Assembly: GCA_947172415.1 (NCBI GenBank)
Contig: OX359202.1
Span: 5,070,899 to 5,134,898 of the forward strand
Direction: 5' to 3'
Length of the DNA: 64,000 nt
From: Chondrosia reniformis
Taxonomy: Eukaryota; Porifera; Demospongiae; Chondrillida; Chondrillidae
Shown: positions 21,213-33,440 of the stretch, piece after piece
How positions within the stretch are numbered: position 1 is the first letter of the stretch
How the letters are laid out: each line of letters begins with the position of its first letter
Notes under the pieces: model-generated
What the model was told of the DNA's origin: nothing
The model's database searches: none
The model's input: the letters and a program-made list of their open reading frames with translations, nothing else
Program-made: the position numbers and the translations under genes

Positions 21213-21475
21213 ATATAAATATACAAACTTAACTTACGTATCTATAAGGAACCTTATATATCATGAGTGTTGCATTTATACGTATGTAATCACATTTTTA
21301 TGTTTTCTTAATCATGATGATTTTGAGATAAAACTCAAAAATGAGTTGATTTGAGGAGTTATGAATTGTGATCATGATAAAAATGATACAAGTGCAAATA
21401 ATAGGAAGTTTTTGGAACAAAAAGGACAAAGGAATGAAAATTGTTATAGAATACAACAAATAATATTAGCAATGT

Positions 21476-24400
21476 TTAATCATCAAATCCATACTTATTT
21501 ACATCACATTCACAAAGTTCCTGTAATGCAGAGAACCACTTGTGAAACTCGTATTCTGCGGGTAACTGGAAAAAGAAGGTTCTCTTTGTCTTGTGTGAGA
21601 GCTTTAGTACATATGGCTCCGTAACACCATCCATCTAAACACAAATGACAAATAAAATTGATGACATCATCTTGTGCTGAATTCAATCATTTGACTGATT
21701 AAGTTCATGCACATACAGTGTAACCTGGATAATACGCCAAATCTGCTTGAGCTTGTATAGAACAAATTAATTTGCATATTAGAAGTATCTATGTAATCCG
21801 CCAACCGCTGAATCCATTTGCCATTATTTTCTCGCCTTATTTGCACATTTAAAGGTGTTTTCCACCTTCGCAATCCACCGCTTTCATCAATATTCTATTT
21901 ATACCAAGTAAATCTTAGAGATGGCCTCTTAAACGCTCCAGAACTCACATGACAATGGCCCAGAAGAAGAGGTATGTGACTATAAGAGGAAGAATTTGAC
22001 GGTAATGCTGGAGCAAATATCATTTATCGTTTTACTTAGCTGGCTATAAATATTATTGAATCTATATATATATATAATTCAGTAGAGTTTGTGTGTTTGT
22101 TTGTTACCGCTATACTCCGTCATTTCTGGACGAAATGCAGTCTAACTCTCACATATTATCGTAACCATGTAAATACTTCCATACTGCGCATTTTAACAGT
22201 TGTGCAATTACTTATCCCAAGGATGTGCAAGTCACTTGCATGCGTGGGAGACGCCGGCATACAATGCACCGTAGCGGGCTTCGATGCTAGTAATATATAT
22301 TTTGGTATTGTAATATGATATTCCTTTAAGCTCCATTCTGTAAATTTTGTAGCGCCCGATAAACATAAATGGAATTGAAAGAATGATGATAGTTGGTTAA
22401 TCTGTCAAACTCAATATTCCACCAAAAAGTGTGAATTGTGGCAGATTATCCAGGTTACACTATAAGTACATTAACAGACTAACAATACGTTGTCATATAC
22501 GTACGTACATACATAGACATAAGGAGTGTCTGCAGTACAAAAACATTGGACACTTACGGGTGTTGGGAGAGACGCACAATAGCCTGTCAGGGAGATAGCT
22601 CCTACGGGTTCTGTATCCTGTAAGCAAAGGAGATAAGCCATAAACCAAAATACATTATAGAGTTTTTCAGATGAACTGGCTACTCGAAAACAAAGATGTT
22701 ATTTACATTCAGCACTGTTAGGAAAGGGATCTCTTGTGAACAGAAGCCCATCAAGTTGACTTCAAAGGACACATTTTATTCCATTTGAAATTTAAGAAGG
22801 AAGCTCCTGGGTAGTCAAATGAGTGCATCAGTAACCCTAGTAGTCAACTAACCTCAGAATGGGAATAACAGACCAGGCTGTTACTGTTGAGTACATACCA
22901 CCTCTCCAGCCAGACATTGTCACCCTTCAGGGCTTTCTGCTTCATGTAAATGCTAAATTTGTTGTCCAGACCTGACACTATGGCAACACCAGAATGTGTT
23001 GAGAGATTCTGCACAAAATGAAAATCAAATAGCGTAAACAACAGACAACTTGAAAATTACAGAATTAAAAGATAAAATACTGAAAATACTTACATCCAAA
23101 TCGTAAGAGGTTCTGTCTCCTGGTTTACCAGAGAAAAACTCTGTAGAGACGTCACTGACGTTACCACTGTCAGGTTCATCACTCTCTCGTCGAATTTTCA
23201 TAGTTTTTAGCCTCAGAGAGACACGCCTCCTAATAGACTTCTTCCTGACAAAGGTTGGACTGATAGACATGCTTTCAACAGCACCTGTAAAGTGACACAC
23301 AAAGTCAAATCATCAATAACAGTACCATTCACTACATGTACATGTGTGTCCTACAGATATACCTACGTATGTACATAGATGTCAGAGGGAATGGAATAAG
23401 CACACATAAATAATCTAATACACCATTTTCTTACATGCTACATCTACTTTAGAACAAAAGGCCTATAGGGAACTAAACCTAGTGAGAGCTTTGGACGAGG
23501 ATACAAGAGTTTTCTCCTTCTCCTTCTCTCTCCACTGGGCCGTACATACACACATTTTTAGGAACCTAGGACCTACATATATAGTGAGTGGATTTACATT
23601 AACAGGAACATACTCTTTATCCTTGGATCCTTAATGATAGGGACATCCTCAACTCCATCTAGATGAAGAGTGCTACGTCTCCTGTCATTCTTGGAGACAG
23701 CATCCTCAATAGCATCAACCCAGCGATCTCTTTCTCTGTCATTTCTGTGTAAAAACAATATGCACAATATAAGGATGGTTCACAATTATGCCTTCCACAC
23801 ACACACACATACGCAGATGGGCTTAGTATAGCAGGTTGTTAATAGTGTACAAAGGTTATTAATAGTGTACAAAGGTTATTAATAGTGTACAAAGGTAGCT
23901 AATAGTGTACAAAGATAGCTAAAGAGAGAATACTAAAAATAGATTCAGAGTTGCAAAATTTATTTCATCATTATCTAGCTAAAATCAAATCAGCCACCAC
24001 AAAGGTTTAACAGGTAAAAATAAAGTGACCCAAACTATGGCACTTTCGAATTTGTGATGATGGCACTTTCGAATTTGTGATGATGGCACTTCTGAATTTG
24101 TAATGATGGCACTCTGAATAGTCATGAGATAATACAACTACACTGGCATACTTGGCAGAGAATTGCAATGAAATTCCTTGTTCTTTGACAGATACTTGGA
24201 AAACATGCTGTAAGACTTCACTCTTCAGTGGTTTTACCTATGCAAGTAGGAAGACATAGTAAGCAATGATCAAAGAAAAACATCAAAGAGACCATAAATC
24301 ATTAGGAAAAAGAGAACAAATGACAGCTTCTGTTATATAGTTTACAAAATACATTATTTCAGTTCTGTATAAACAGTCAACCCACTAATTAACATTTATC

Positions 24401-27400
24401 ACTATTATACAATTATAGATGTATACAGTAATTCAAGCTTCACAGTGTATACTGCATACATATATAATTACATCAATCAATTGGCCAATAAATCACCTAG
24501 GAAACATAGGGCTGTTTCATTGCTATGCCTAAATTTGGACAACTGCCTCTCCTATTACAACTCTATTGGAGGGTAAATATACCTACCTCAAGATCGTGAA
24601 GGTTAAGCGTGTGCTTGACTTTGTAGCGAGCATTAGCAGTTATCTTTGTGACAATCAAAATGTCAGAAAACTGCAAAAAGAAAGAAACAAAGCTTTCTCA
24701 AATAATCCTCTATAGCTAAATTGTGTACAATTAAACTAGATTAGTAAAGACTTTAAACTAACACAAACACTTGTTTAGCATATTTTGTTATGGCATATAC
24801 GTACATATATTATACATGTTATTATATACCGTATATCGGGAATTGAATGCGTGTGTCAAAAGAATGCGAATTGCGAGTTTTGACTGTATGTGCAATCTTT
24901 GGACACGTATTGATTTGACACCTCATAATTTCATATACACGTCCTGTACACCTAAGCTTTATCTCGCATTCTTTAACCACAATGTTTACTTAAACGTGTA
25001 ATTCGCAATCTTTAACTCTCGCATTCATATCCTGATATACGGTACTCATAATAACCTGGACCCCCCCCCCCCCCCTGGATACCCTCAAATTATAAAGAAT
25101 ACTTAAGCTTCCCAAATGTCACCATAAATGGATAAATAAAGTATTATAATAATTGTGAATGAAACTACGTATACGTACGTATATATGAGACAAATGTAAT
25201 AAGTACATATATTAAATATGTACGTATATAACTCCTATCAAAAATAGGGATACCCATATATATACACATATGCTATAGTTTAATAACATAAAAGATGAAT
25301 AATTACGTACTAAAGTATCTAAGGGGGGCAAACTGTTAAGAAGATGAAATTGATCCATTACCTATAGCCCTCCTCTACTAATTGGCTAATGATTTTAGAT
25401 GACATAAGTGTCAGGTAATGAGAACCTCACATTGCTCAGCCACCCAGGCAACAGAACAGTGACAGAGAGAATTGCTAAGCAACCAGGGGACCTACCAGAA
25501 ATAGTACACATTGCTTAATCTTGTGGCCACCTTTGACATCAGACACAGCTACAGGCCCACGGCCAAGAAACTCCTGTGAACAAAGCGTGGATAATATTTA
25601 ATGTGACTCACACAATGGAGATCATAAAATTGAAAAATGTTAAGCATTTGCTCAACTTACACGTCCAGGAACAACTATGTCATGACTGCCTTCAAGTTTC
25701 CTTGCAATTTCAACAACTCTAGCTTGTTTTTTCTAAACCAAAACAGTACAAATCATCACTAACTCATGATCAAATAACTTTTTTACAAGCAAAGTACAAG
25801 TGAAAATAATATTTAAACAGTAGAAATACCAGAATAGAATAGAAAATTCACCAGCGAAGCCATGTTTCGTACTAAAGGTTATGAAAATAGACTTACTAAA
25901 TCCTTTATTCGGACATTCATGTTCTCAGCAGCTTCTGAAATGATCCCAAGGGCTTCTGAAAGTAAAATTAGAGTGACAGTTTAAACAAATCAGCTCATTG
26001 TTATGAAGAGAAAACATGCAGTTTCAGTGAATATGAAAGGTTTGGGGATGACTAGAGTCAACAAATTTACTACCAATAGCTTCAATTACAACAAATTGAC
26101 TGCAGCTACTTTCAACTTGCATGCAGGTTGCTGAATAGACTTACTTTCAGTGTTGGCTCTATCTACTGAATCAGCGGGAAGATACTTGAGGTAGGCTAGG
26201 GGAGAAAGTAAAAAGAATTTCACCTTACAGAATTGGCTGGAAGTAGGGTTTCATGTAAAATGAATACACAAAATGGCTACATTTAGGTCAAAACATCAGG
26301 TTTCTCTGTGAGATCAGGCAAAAAGGGTTTATATTAGTAATTGAGAAGCACTGTAATGTGTACATCACAAGTGATATTCTCTCATAACTAGTGATTCGTG
26401 GCTTCCTAAATTCACATCATCTGACATGTTTATACATACCTTGTAATAAGAGCTTGTATCTAGGTATTCTTTGAATAGGAGTGAGAAAGTAACTTGAAAA
26501 GGGCAGCCCCCCACATAGTGCACCGGCCTACATATTCACAAGGGAACATATTGTACATTGAATTGTAAAGCATGCCCTAACATGTTACAAGGACACACTT
26601 TATTAAAACACCTTTACATTCCCTATACACTTGAACTATTGCCAACATCTACATATGTACGCAAAGGGCTGCCAGTCTCTATATACGTACATACTTATAA
26701 ATTTAAAGGATTTATCCTACTATCCATTCAACTCTTTCCAAGTAGACCTTACCATCCATATTCAACTACATACGTATAAGCAGAACAAATCTACCAGCCC
26801 TGTTATTGCTGTAAATACTTTCCTTAATGGGACTTATACAGACATTTGTAATGTATGTAAATTAACCTGTCTTCAGAAGGTCAGGATGATGCAATATGGT
26901 ACCATATGTTGACTAAGCGGTTCTATTAAGTCATATTATTAAGTTGCCAGTTAAAAGAATCATTTATATACAAACATATGTACATATATAACACAAAATA
27001 GCAAAACAAACTAATTCAATGTTGTCCTAATTGAATGAAGCCATAGAATTAAACAGCATCACAGGTAAGTCATGAACTGGGCCTTTTCAAGTCATAAAAA
27101 TGTGCCTCTTGAATGGCTGCACCAAGTTATTGGCGCTAATATGTGATTCTTTCAAAGCACAATAACAAGGGCAAGAGAATCACTCACTTCTGTCTTCTTG
27201 ATCAGGTCAGAGAACGATTTCTTCTTCTCCAGCCACTTGGCATAGGCCAACTGGGCCCTGTCAAACCCAACACTGTATTCAGAGTATATCTGTAGAGATA
27301 AGAGGCAAACCACAAGCTTTCTAAACACAATCAATGACAAACAATAATACATCACAAACACATTCTATCAGGGTGGAAAGTCAGGCATAAGCCTTACATA

Positions 27401-29891
27401 TTCCCTTAATAAACTCATTACTGTATTTAGATGTGATATATACAATGTACAATATATGGCCTTACCTTGAAGAAAGGTGCAAACGAGACCATTATGTCTC
27501 CAATACAAGGGTTTTCCTCCCTACACAAGAGGAGAAATAACAGAATACAAAATGAGTGGCTTACAAAGTAGTTAACATTCAACTTTTATTCATATCTTCT
27601 ATTCTATTCACTTTCAATTATCAAAAACGTATTTTGTTGTAGTTTGCACAAAATCATGTATTGCATAATCACTTCAACCTACATAGTACATATAGTGAGC
27701 CATATATGCGTAGGTACATACATACGTATGTATGCAGATGCATGTACGTACCAAACTTTAACTCTTTCATCCAAATCTTTCAGTAATCCCCTGTTGATGT
27801 GAAATATTTGGCTAATGTTGAGGAATATCTCTTTGACAGCTTCGTCTGGCAGTATGCTGTTTCCTTTGCGTGAGCTGCTGACTTCACTACGAATCTGCAA
27901 AGAGGAAAATGGTACGTGACACAGACAGAGAAATATCCGCTAGGCCAAGCAGTAGGATGTACCATATTGGTAGATGTTTAAAGGAAACAACATTACAATG
28001 GATACACATGAGAGTGTGACTTCAACAATGAAGAGCATCAACAATACCAATTGTCTAACTTCCTCATAGCAACATTAAAATCAATTTACATGAATAATGT
28101 GGCATCCACAGAACGTTTCTTAATATGTATCTTACGTACCTTCTCAATCAACCACAGACCTTTACAATATCTATGAATAGAAAGGAAGGAGAAACAGGAA
28201 ATTAACTGCATGGTCTACGTACGTACCTACGTACGTATGTACATATGAATAACGATAGGGATTGTTTGTTGTGATCATAATGAGATTTAAATGAGCTTCA
28301 GTAACACAATTCATTGCTGATGAAGTACTCATGGTCGAAATGCTCAATATTGTGTTCCTAAGGCTCATTTAAATATCTTCTTTATTTACATATGTGTGGA
28401 TGTCTATTTATGAAAGTGTGTATATACGTATCACTGGTGTTGCATACTATCTGTGACAATAGATAACAGAGTGGATTATACATACGTACATATGTAATAC
28501 CAGATATGTAAGTAAGTGTTAGTTTCAATGTCACTCAAACAGAATTGAAGGTATGTAGACTATTCCTGACATTCCATGCATAACTAAGGGCTTCCTATAC
28601 TTCCAATATAATCCATCTAATCTCAACCTCACTGGTATCTTAACAACAGTACCAGTGTACGTAGTGCCACCTATCAGATCAACATTACTTAACTAGCACA
28701 GTCTATATAGATTACAACATTCCAAATCTATTTATGTATGTATTGTTCTCCACACCATTCTTACAGACTAGCAAAGTGGCTACAATGACAGTGTCACCTT
28801 ACATCTTACTGATACACAAAACAAAACTTCATTGTGAGAAAACACAGACAATAAAACAGGGGCGTAGGAATAACAACTTACGTCTGTTCAGTGTCTAAGA
28901 GCTCTTGTGCTACACTGTAATGTTTAGGATTTATTGATCCACCAGTGCTAAAGGTCTAAGTGGAACAAAAAGAAGTGAAATAACAGCTTAATTAAATTTG
29001 TTATCTCTATTAGAGAAACCTCTCAATATAATGACTTTACAAACTGATAAAGTGTAACTGAGACTGTCATACAATACTAAATTATAAACTACACTATCAG
29101 CAATTAGATCAACTGCTACTCGGGCAAAGAGTCAAACAACACTGCAGTAAAAAGCACATCTTATAGCTGGGACTAAAAAAACACTCTCATGAAGCCATAC
29201 ATACTCCTGCCCTGACTTGTAATTGCATGCAAAGCCTTCCTTTAGAAAGATATTATTGAAGCACTTCTGAAGTACTTGTTTTATAGCTTACACTGATAAT
29301 GCTTGTCCTTCTAGAATTGGGTTCGCTTCTTGCAGAACTTTCCATGTGAAAACTGTTTCTAGACAAACTATCTCTGAAACTTTGAGGAATGGTCATTTGG
29401 TTTGGAGAAGGAGACAGACTAGGGGAGAGATCTCCATTGCGCGCAACGGGAGCTAGAAAATTTAAAGATTTACGCAGTATACAAGACTTTATTAAAGTTC
29501 GTAAGTTCTTAAACATTAAAAGAATTCGTTAAATAATCAAAACAACAATTCTAAGATTTTATAAGAATTCGCTAAACAATTATGCAGTCTACAAAATATT
29601 TACAAATTGAAAACAAAATCTGCTCGAAGTGAGCATTACTACAAAGAACTTACGAATTTTCGAAACTGGTGAATCGATATCTCCGTCTGTAGCCTCCGTG
29701 TCCTCCAGTAGACAAGTAGATGGTCCTGAAATTCTTCTTTTAAAGTGGTGGTCGTCGTCGTTAATGTCTGCCATCTGCAACGTCTTCCATTGACTCTGCG
29801 GATCAGCAACAGAAAAATTGGAAGAAAGGGACGATAAAGAGGAGCTTGACCAACGGTAGGATGCTAACGGTGGTAGGTCGTCGAGGTTCAT
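21476..29891 (-). CDS. RhoGEF with DH-PH-PH architecture (FGD/FARP type, no FYVE or FERM)
   Basis: Nineteen exons: 29891-29654, 29452-29292, 28955-28882, 28170-28140, 27894-27752, 27520-27466, 27289-27188, 26527-26440, 26195-26145, 25955-25897, 25732-25661, 25573-25496, 24670-24587, 24237-24152, 23744-23614, 23284-23094, 23008-22853, 22617-22558, 21634-21476; all phases agree, 672 residues. A Ser-rich N-terminus (about 130 residues) precedes the DH domain: HYSVAQELLDTEQTY, CIGDIMVSFAPFFKIYSEY, FDRAQLAYAKW, and the hallmark LTPIQRIPRYKLLLQ. PH1 follows (GREFLGRGPVAV, VLFLFSDILIVTK, RDRWVDAIEDAV), then a basic Ser-rich linker and PH2 (GDNVWLERWYVLNSNSLVCY, PVGAISLTGY, YEFHKWFSALQEL). It should activate a Rho-family GTPase (Cdc42/Rac class) at membranes. 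No FYVE Cys pairs occur in the linker and no FERM precedes the DH domain. Confidence 0.9.
23415..23545 (+). repeat. Dispersed repeat A, copy 5 (truncated)
   Basis: TCTAATACACCATTTTCTTA, GGGAACTAAACCTAGTGAGA, TTTGGACGAGGATACAAGAG. In a RhoGEF intron. Confidence 0.85.
23841..23920. repeat. 20-bp tandem repeat
   Basis: Four copies of AATAGTGTACAAAGGTTATT, the last two diverged. In a RhoGEF intron. Confidence 0.9.
24038..24117. repeat. 23-bp tandem repeat
   Basis: About 3.5 copies of TGGCACTTTCGAATTTGTGA plus TGA. In a RhoGEF intron. Confidence 0.9.
24827..25044. mobile_element. MITE with TACCGTATATC terminal inverted repeats
   Basis: 218 bp whose ends are near-perfect inverted copies of about 25 bp: TACCGTATATCNGGA at each end, then GAATGCG after a one- or two-base mismatch. 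The inside also carries inverted AATGCGAATTGCGA / TAATTCGCAATCTTTAA-type blocks. No coding capacity. In the RhoGEF gene. Confidence 0.75.
25061..25075. repeat. Poly-C tract (15 C)
   Basis: A homopolymer just downstream of the TACCGTATATC MITE. Confidence 0.95.
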
Positions 29892-30305
29892 TCTACTGTT
29901 TACTGAAAATTAACTTGCAAAACTTTACAAAGTAATAGAAAGTTTTAAAAGACTTGAATTTTGTACTGAAGAGTGTATTTTTGTAACGTATTGCTGCAGC
30001 TCAAAAACCCATCCACAACATGAATTCACTACTAAGAAATCGCAAGCGGCTGGCTTCGCTTTTAGCTAAAGCCAACCGGAAGTGATTATTACTTCCGTTT
30101 CGCTTTCACGCATGGTGGCTCTTTCGGTTGACAGTTCGTTCATATTTAATTTCAGACTGGACGGCTACAGCGGCACGTTCTCAACTTTATGAATAGTGAT
30201 TACATATGAATAGTGATTACATTGATTACGTAAAATTTATTACAAAAACTCCTCTATCATAAAACGAGGCACAATGCAAGTAGATTTTGGTACTGCACAC
30301 CAATA
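29892..30305. other. Intergenic, RhoGEF 5' side
   Basis: No gene. The part next to the RhoGEF start has CpG-bearing sequence (AAGCCAACCGGAAGTGATTA near 30066, ACTTCCGTTTCGC near 30089), an ETS-like CCGGAAGT pair suited to a housekeeping promoter. The minus-strand AATAAA at 30236-30241 belongs to the small gene upstream. Confidence 0.5.
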
Positions 30306-30542
30306 TTAAAGTTTAATAATAGACTTGTCAGATGTAAATTCAAAACGCGGTGCATTAGATTCGCTTTTAGTTCTGCATGCACCTAATTGTAATAAACTAT
30401 GTACCTGCTTGTCTAGACAAAGAAGCTGTTCCTTGTGCGTTCCCTCGAAAAGAAGAAGTTCCTCAACCGTCCATAGTTTATCGTCGTCCTCGCTTTCGTA
30501 CGGATCACGGTCTTGTATAACTATACTTGCAACTCTGGCCAT
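30306..30542 (-). CDS. Small acidic protein, unrecognised
   Basis: A single frame of 78 residues with a good initiation context (GGAAG before ATGGCC) and a polyadenylation signal AATAAA on the minus strand (30241-30236), about 65 bases after the stop. The middle is acidic (DRDPYESEDDDKLWTVEE), then a Leu-rich helix (LLLFEGTHKEQLLCLDKQV, HSLLQLGAC). The plus strand also has a long open frame here, but its Ser/Cys-rich composition looks like an antisense shadow. I know of no family. It sits between the RhoGEF and SLC3 genes, head-to-head with the latter. Confidence 0.5.
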   Translation of the reverse strand: MARVASIVIQDRDPYESEDDDKLWTVEELLLFEGTHKEQLLCLDKQVHSLLQLGACRTKSESNAPRFEFTSDKSIIKL

Positions 30543-31304
30543 CTTCCAGCTCCGTCAGCTCTTCGCCTGTTCGATCACTGATAATTACCATCAAATGAAC
30601 TCACTGTCAGGGCGAGGCTACAAAAGGCCCAAAATTTCTTATCAACGGAAAGCAAAAAGGGCGTGGCTTGTAGGAAATATTACATATCAACACTATTTTT
30701 TCAATTTCCTTGACTGTACTAATACGCTAGAAGCCCGACTTATGCTACGCCTAAAGCTCTAACAAACTGTCAGGGAAGAAAGCTGAAGCAGTCCAGAGTT
30801 AAAGGTAAGAGTAAGGCGAATAGTAGAATGCTTGTGCAGTTTTGGAGTCAATCAATAATTAATGCTAACATTCAAACCATGCATTATGACTTTGATACAC
30901 ATATCTAGTGGAAAATATATGTGCATGCAGGCTTCATACCAATGATAACATGATTATACCAAATCCTGCAGAGAGAGTGCTAGGACAAGAATAAAGTCTT
31001 AAAGAAGCAGAGAAAAGTAATCTCTAGCTATAAGTGTTTTAGTACTGACTGGGGAGCTATAGGTAGCTGCAGTCTTAGGCATGCAATATCAGGAGGTACT
31101 CCAAGAAGCAGTTAACTGCCATCAAGTTAAGATGTTTCAATACACATTCACTACCATATAATCATAAAGCTTTTGTGTTAGGAGAGGCAGACTAATTTTG
31201 TAATGCTTTTTAAGGAGAGTAGCAAATTTCAGCAAAATCTCGTTGCATGCTATATTTATCAGTTGTTCGACTCCGCCCCTTTCGGCGTGCAAGAAACTGT
31301 TAAA
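30543..31304. other. Promoter / 5' UTR of the SLC3-like gene
   Basis: No coding gene. A possible 5' UTR intron runs from the donor AAAG|GTAAGAG at about 30804 to the acceptor TTTTGTGTTAG at about 31180; this is inferred from consensus only. An upstream in-frame ATG at 31203 would add 34 residues. Confidence 0.4.
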
Positions 31305-33440
31305 ATGGACGACGAAGTTGTTACTTGCCAAGATGTTGATGATGTTCCTCCTGAAGCTAAGAAACTAAAGGCAGAAGAAAATAAACCCATTGAAACGGAG
31401 AAAAATGTTGTATTGTTAAGCATCAACCAGTTAGATGTGGCGTCTATTCCACTCGAAAGAGAGCCCCCCGCCTCAAAGGCTGAACAACCACCAGAATCAA
31501 CTCAAGAAGAAGAGCCTGATAAGAATGAATCTTCAGTTACCATTAATCCCTCTTCGGACACGGCTGCGTGGAGTACCGAAGCTGACATTGGAAGCGTGTC
31601 TGATTCAGTAGAAGAAGACAATATTGCGCTCCTTGAATCGGAAGGCGGTCAGGTAGAAGTTTTCGAACACCCTGGGACATGGAAGAGTCGTATACCAAGG
31701 TGTGTACGATTAGGATGTCTAGTGCTTGGATTAGCTATAATGCCACTGGCCCTATTAGGTGCATCACTAGTTATAGGTTTAGGTGGTGACTCGTCCTGTC
31801 CTCCGCTCTATAGTCCTCAAGTCTGGTGGAAGAACACAGTAATCTACCAGATCTATCCTCAGTCCTTTCAAGATTCTAATGGAGATGGAATTGGAGATTT
31901 AAGAGGCATTACCAGCAGAGTTGCCTATCTGAATTATCTTGGTGTTGGAGCAGTTTGGTTGAATCCAATATATCCCTCTCCTATGGCTGACGCTGGCTAC
32001 GATGTGTCCAATTACACTGGCATACATACCCAATACGGCACAATGGATGATTTCAAGGAATTGCTGAAAACCTTACATGAGAATGGGATCAGGCTGCTAA
32101 TGGATTTCGTACCCAATCACACATCGGATAAGCATCCATGGTTTTTGGAGAGCAAGACAAGTCGAGACAGCCCTAAACGTGACTGGTACATATGGGCCGA
32201 CCCAGCTGAGGATGGAGGGCCTCCAAATAATTGGCTAAGTTTGTTTGGAGGAAGCATGTGGATGTTGGATAATACAACCAACCAGTACTACCTCCATCAG
32301 TTTACCCACCAGCAACCAGACCTTAACATGACCAATCCTGCAGTGCTGGAAGAAATGGACAAAGTTTTAGAGTTTTGGTTTGATTTGGGAGTGGATGGCT
32401 TTCGTATGGATGCAGTTGCTCACCTTCTGGAAGATCCAGAGATGCGAAATGAATCACTGGCACCAGAACATGCTGCTGACAAAGAACAAACCTATGAATC
32501 CTTTGTTCATAATCGCACAACTAATTTGCCAGGAATACACTCCATCTTTCGTCGTTGGAGGAAAGTAGCTGATAGGTACAGTGACAAGTTGATCATTGGA
32601 GAAGTGTACTCTTCAGTAGATGTTGTGATGACCTATTTTGGTTCAGAAGAACAGCCAGAGTTCCATTTCCCTTTCAACTTTTTCTTACTTGACAATGAAA
32701 TTTGGAATGGGACTGCAGTAGCCAAAGTAGTCAACAAATGGTTTGAATATCAGCCCAAATTTGGATGGCCAAATTGGGTACTTGGAAATCACGATAATGT
32801 CCGTGTTGCTACAAGAGTCGGACCAGAACTGGCAAGAGCTCTCAATGTTCTGCTGCTGCTGCTGCCTGGAACACCTACCACATATTATGGTGAAGAATTG
32901 GGTCTGGAAAATACTGATGTACCCAAAGACCAACAGAAGGACAAGAATACTGATAACCCTAGAGATGGTGAACGCACTCCCATGCTATGGGATGACAGCA
33001 AGTATGCCGGCTTCACTGATGGTGTCACACCATGGTTACCACTGCCTGACAGAGACACTGTTGAAACACAGAATGTGGAAGCACAGAAAAGTGACCCCAA
33101 GTCAATGTTACATCTTTACAAACGTCTGGTTAATCTGCGAGGAACTGGAACTTTTACTCATGGGAGCTACAAGCAGCTGACAGTCTCAGACGACATCTTG
33201 GTGTTTTTGAGGTACTTCAAAGAGGGTCTGAAGCTCTCTCCTTACCGTTTTGCGGTAGCTATTAACTTTAGCAGCAACCACTCAAGTGTGTCTTTCAGTG
33301 ATGATGACTTTGTAGATGAATCCAAGATCATTCTATCATCCTATTTAGATGTGTCTAGCAAGTCTGTTAATAGCCAATCACTTCAACTCAGACCATATGA
33401 AGCAGTTGTATTGCAGGGACAATCTGATTTTTGGGTGTGA
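31305..33440 (+). CDS. SLC3-type heavy chain / membrane-anchored alpha-glucosidase
   Basis: One uninterrupted coding exon of 711 residues from the ATG at 31305 (AAAATGG context; an alternative in-frame ATG lies at 31203). A long acidic cytosolic tail of about 145 residues leads to one membrane segment (CLVLGLAIMPLALLGASLVI). A Cys follows about seven residues later (GGDSSC), at the position where SLC3 heavy chains bond to an SLC7 light chain. The ectodomain is a GH13 barrel: VIYQIYPQSFQDSNGDGIGD, MDFVPNHTS, QQPDLN, DGFRMDAV, IIGEVYS, GNHDN. Unlike human rBAT (SLC3A1) and 4F2hc (SLC3A2), the nucleophile Asp, acid Glu and third Asp are all present. It could be an amino-acid-transporter subunit, an alpha-glucosidase, or both. 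Late motifs (LLLLLPGTPTTYYGEELGL) agree with rBAT. Confidence 0.9.
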   Translation: MDDEVVTCQDVDDVPPEAKKLKAEENKPIETEKNVVLLSINQLDVASIPLEREPPASKAEQPPESTQEEEPDKNESSVTINPSSDTAAWSTEADIGSVSDSVEEDNIALLESEGGQVEVFEHPGTWKSRIPRCVRLGCLVLGLAIMPLALLGASLVIGLGGDSSCPPLYSPQVWWKNTVIYQIYPQSFQDSNGDGIGDLRGITSRVAYLNYLGVGAVWLNPIYPSPMADAGYDVSNYTGIHTQYGTMDDFKELLKTLHENGIRLLMDFVPNHTSDKHPWFLESKTSRDSPKRDWYIWADPAEDGGPPNNWLSLFGGSMWMLDNTTNQYYLHQFTHQQPDLNMTNPAVLEEMDKVLEFWFDLGVDGFRMDAVAHLLEDPEMRNESLAPEHAADKEQTYESFVHNRTTNLPGIHSIFRRWRKVADRYSDKLIIGEVYSSVDVVMTYFGSEEQPEFHFPFNFFLLDNEIWNGTAVAKVVNKWFEYQPKFGWPNWVLGNHDNVRVATRVGPELARALNVLLLLLPGTPTTYYGEELGLENTDVPKDQQKDKNTDNPRDGERTPMLWDDSKYAGFTDGVTPWLPLPDRDTVETQNVEAQKSDPKSMLHLYKRLVNLRGTGTFTHGSYKQLTVSDDILVFLRYFKEGLKLSPYRFAVAINFSSNHSSVSFSDDDFVDESKIILSSYLDVSSKSVNSQSLQLRPYEAVVLQGQSDFWV

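Noticed and set aside
30325-30762. 145-codon plus-strand frame opposite the small acidic ORF
   Set aside because: Ser/Cys-rich composition of an antisense frame; no splice or poly(A) support, whereas the minus-strand ORF has an AATAAA.
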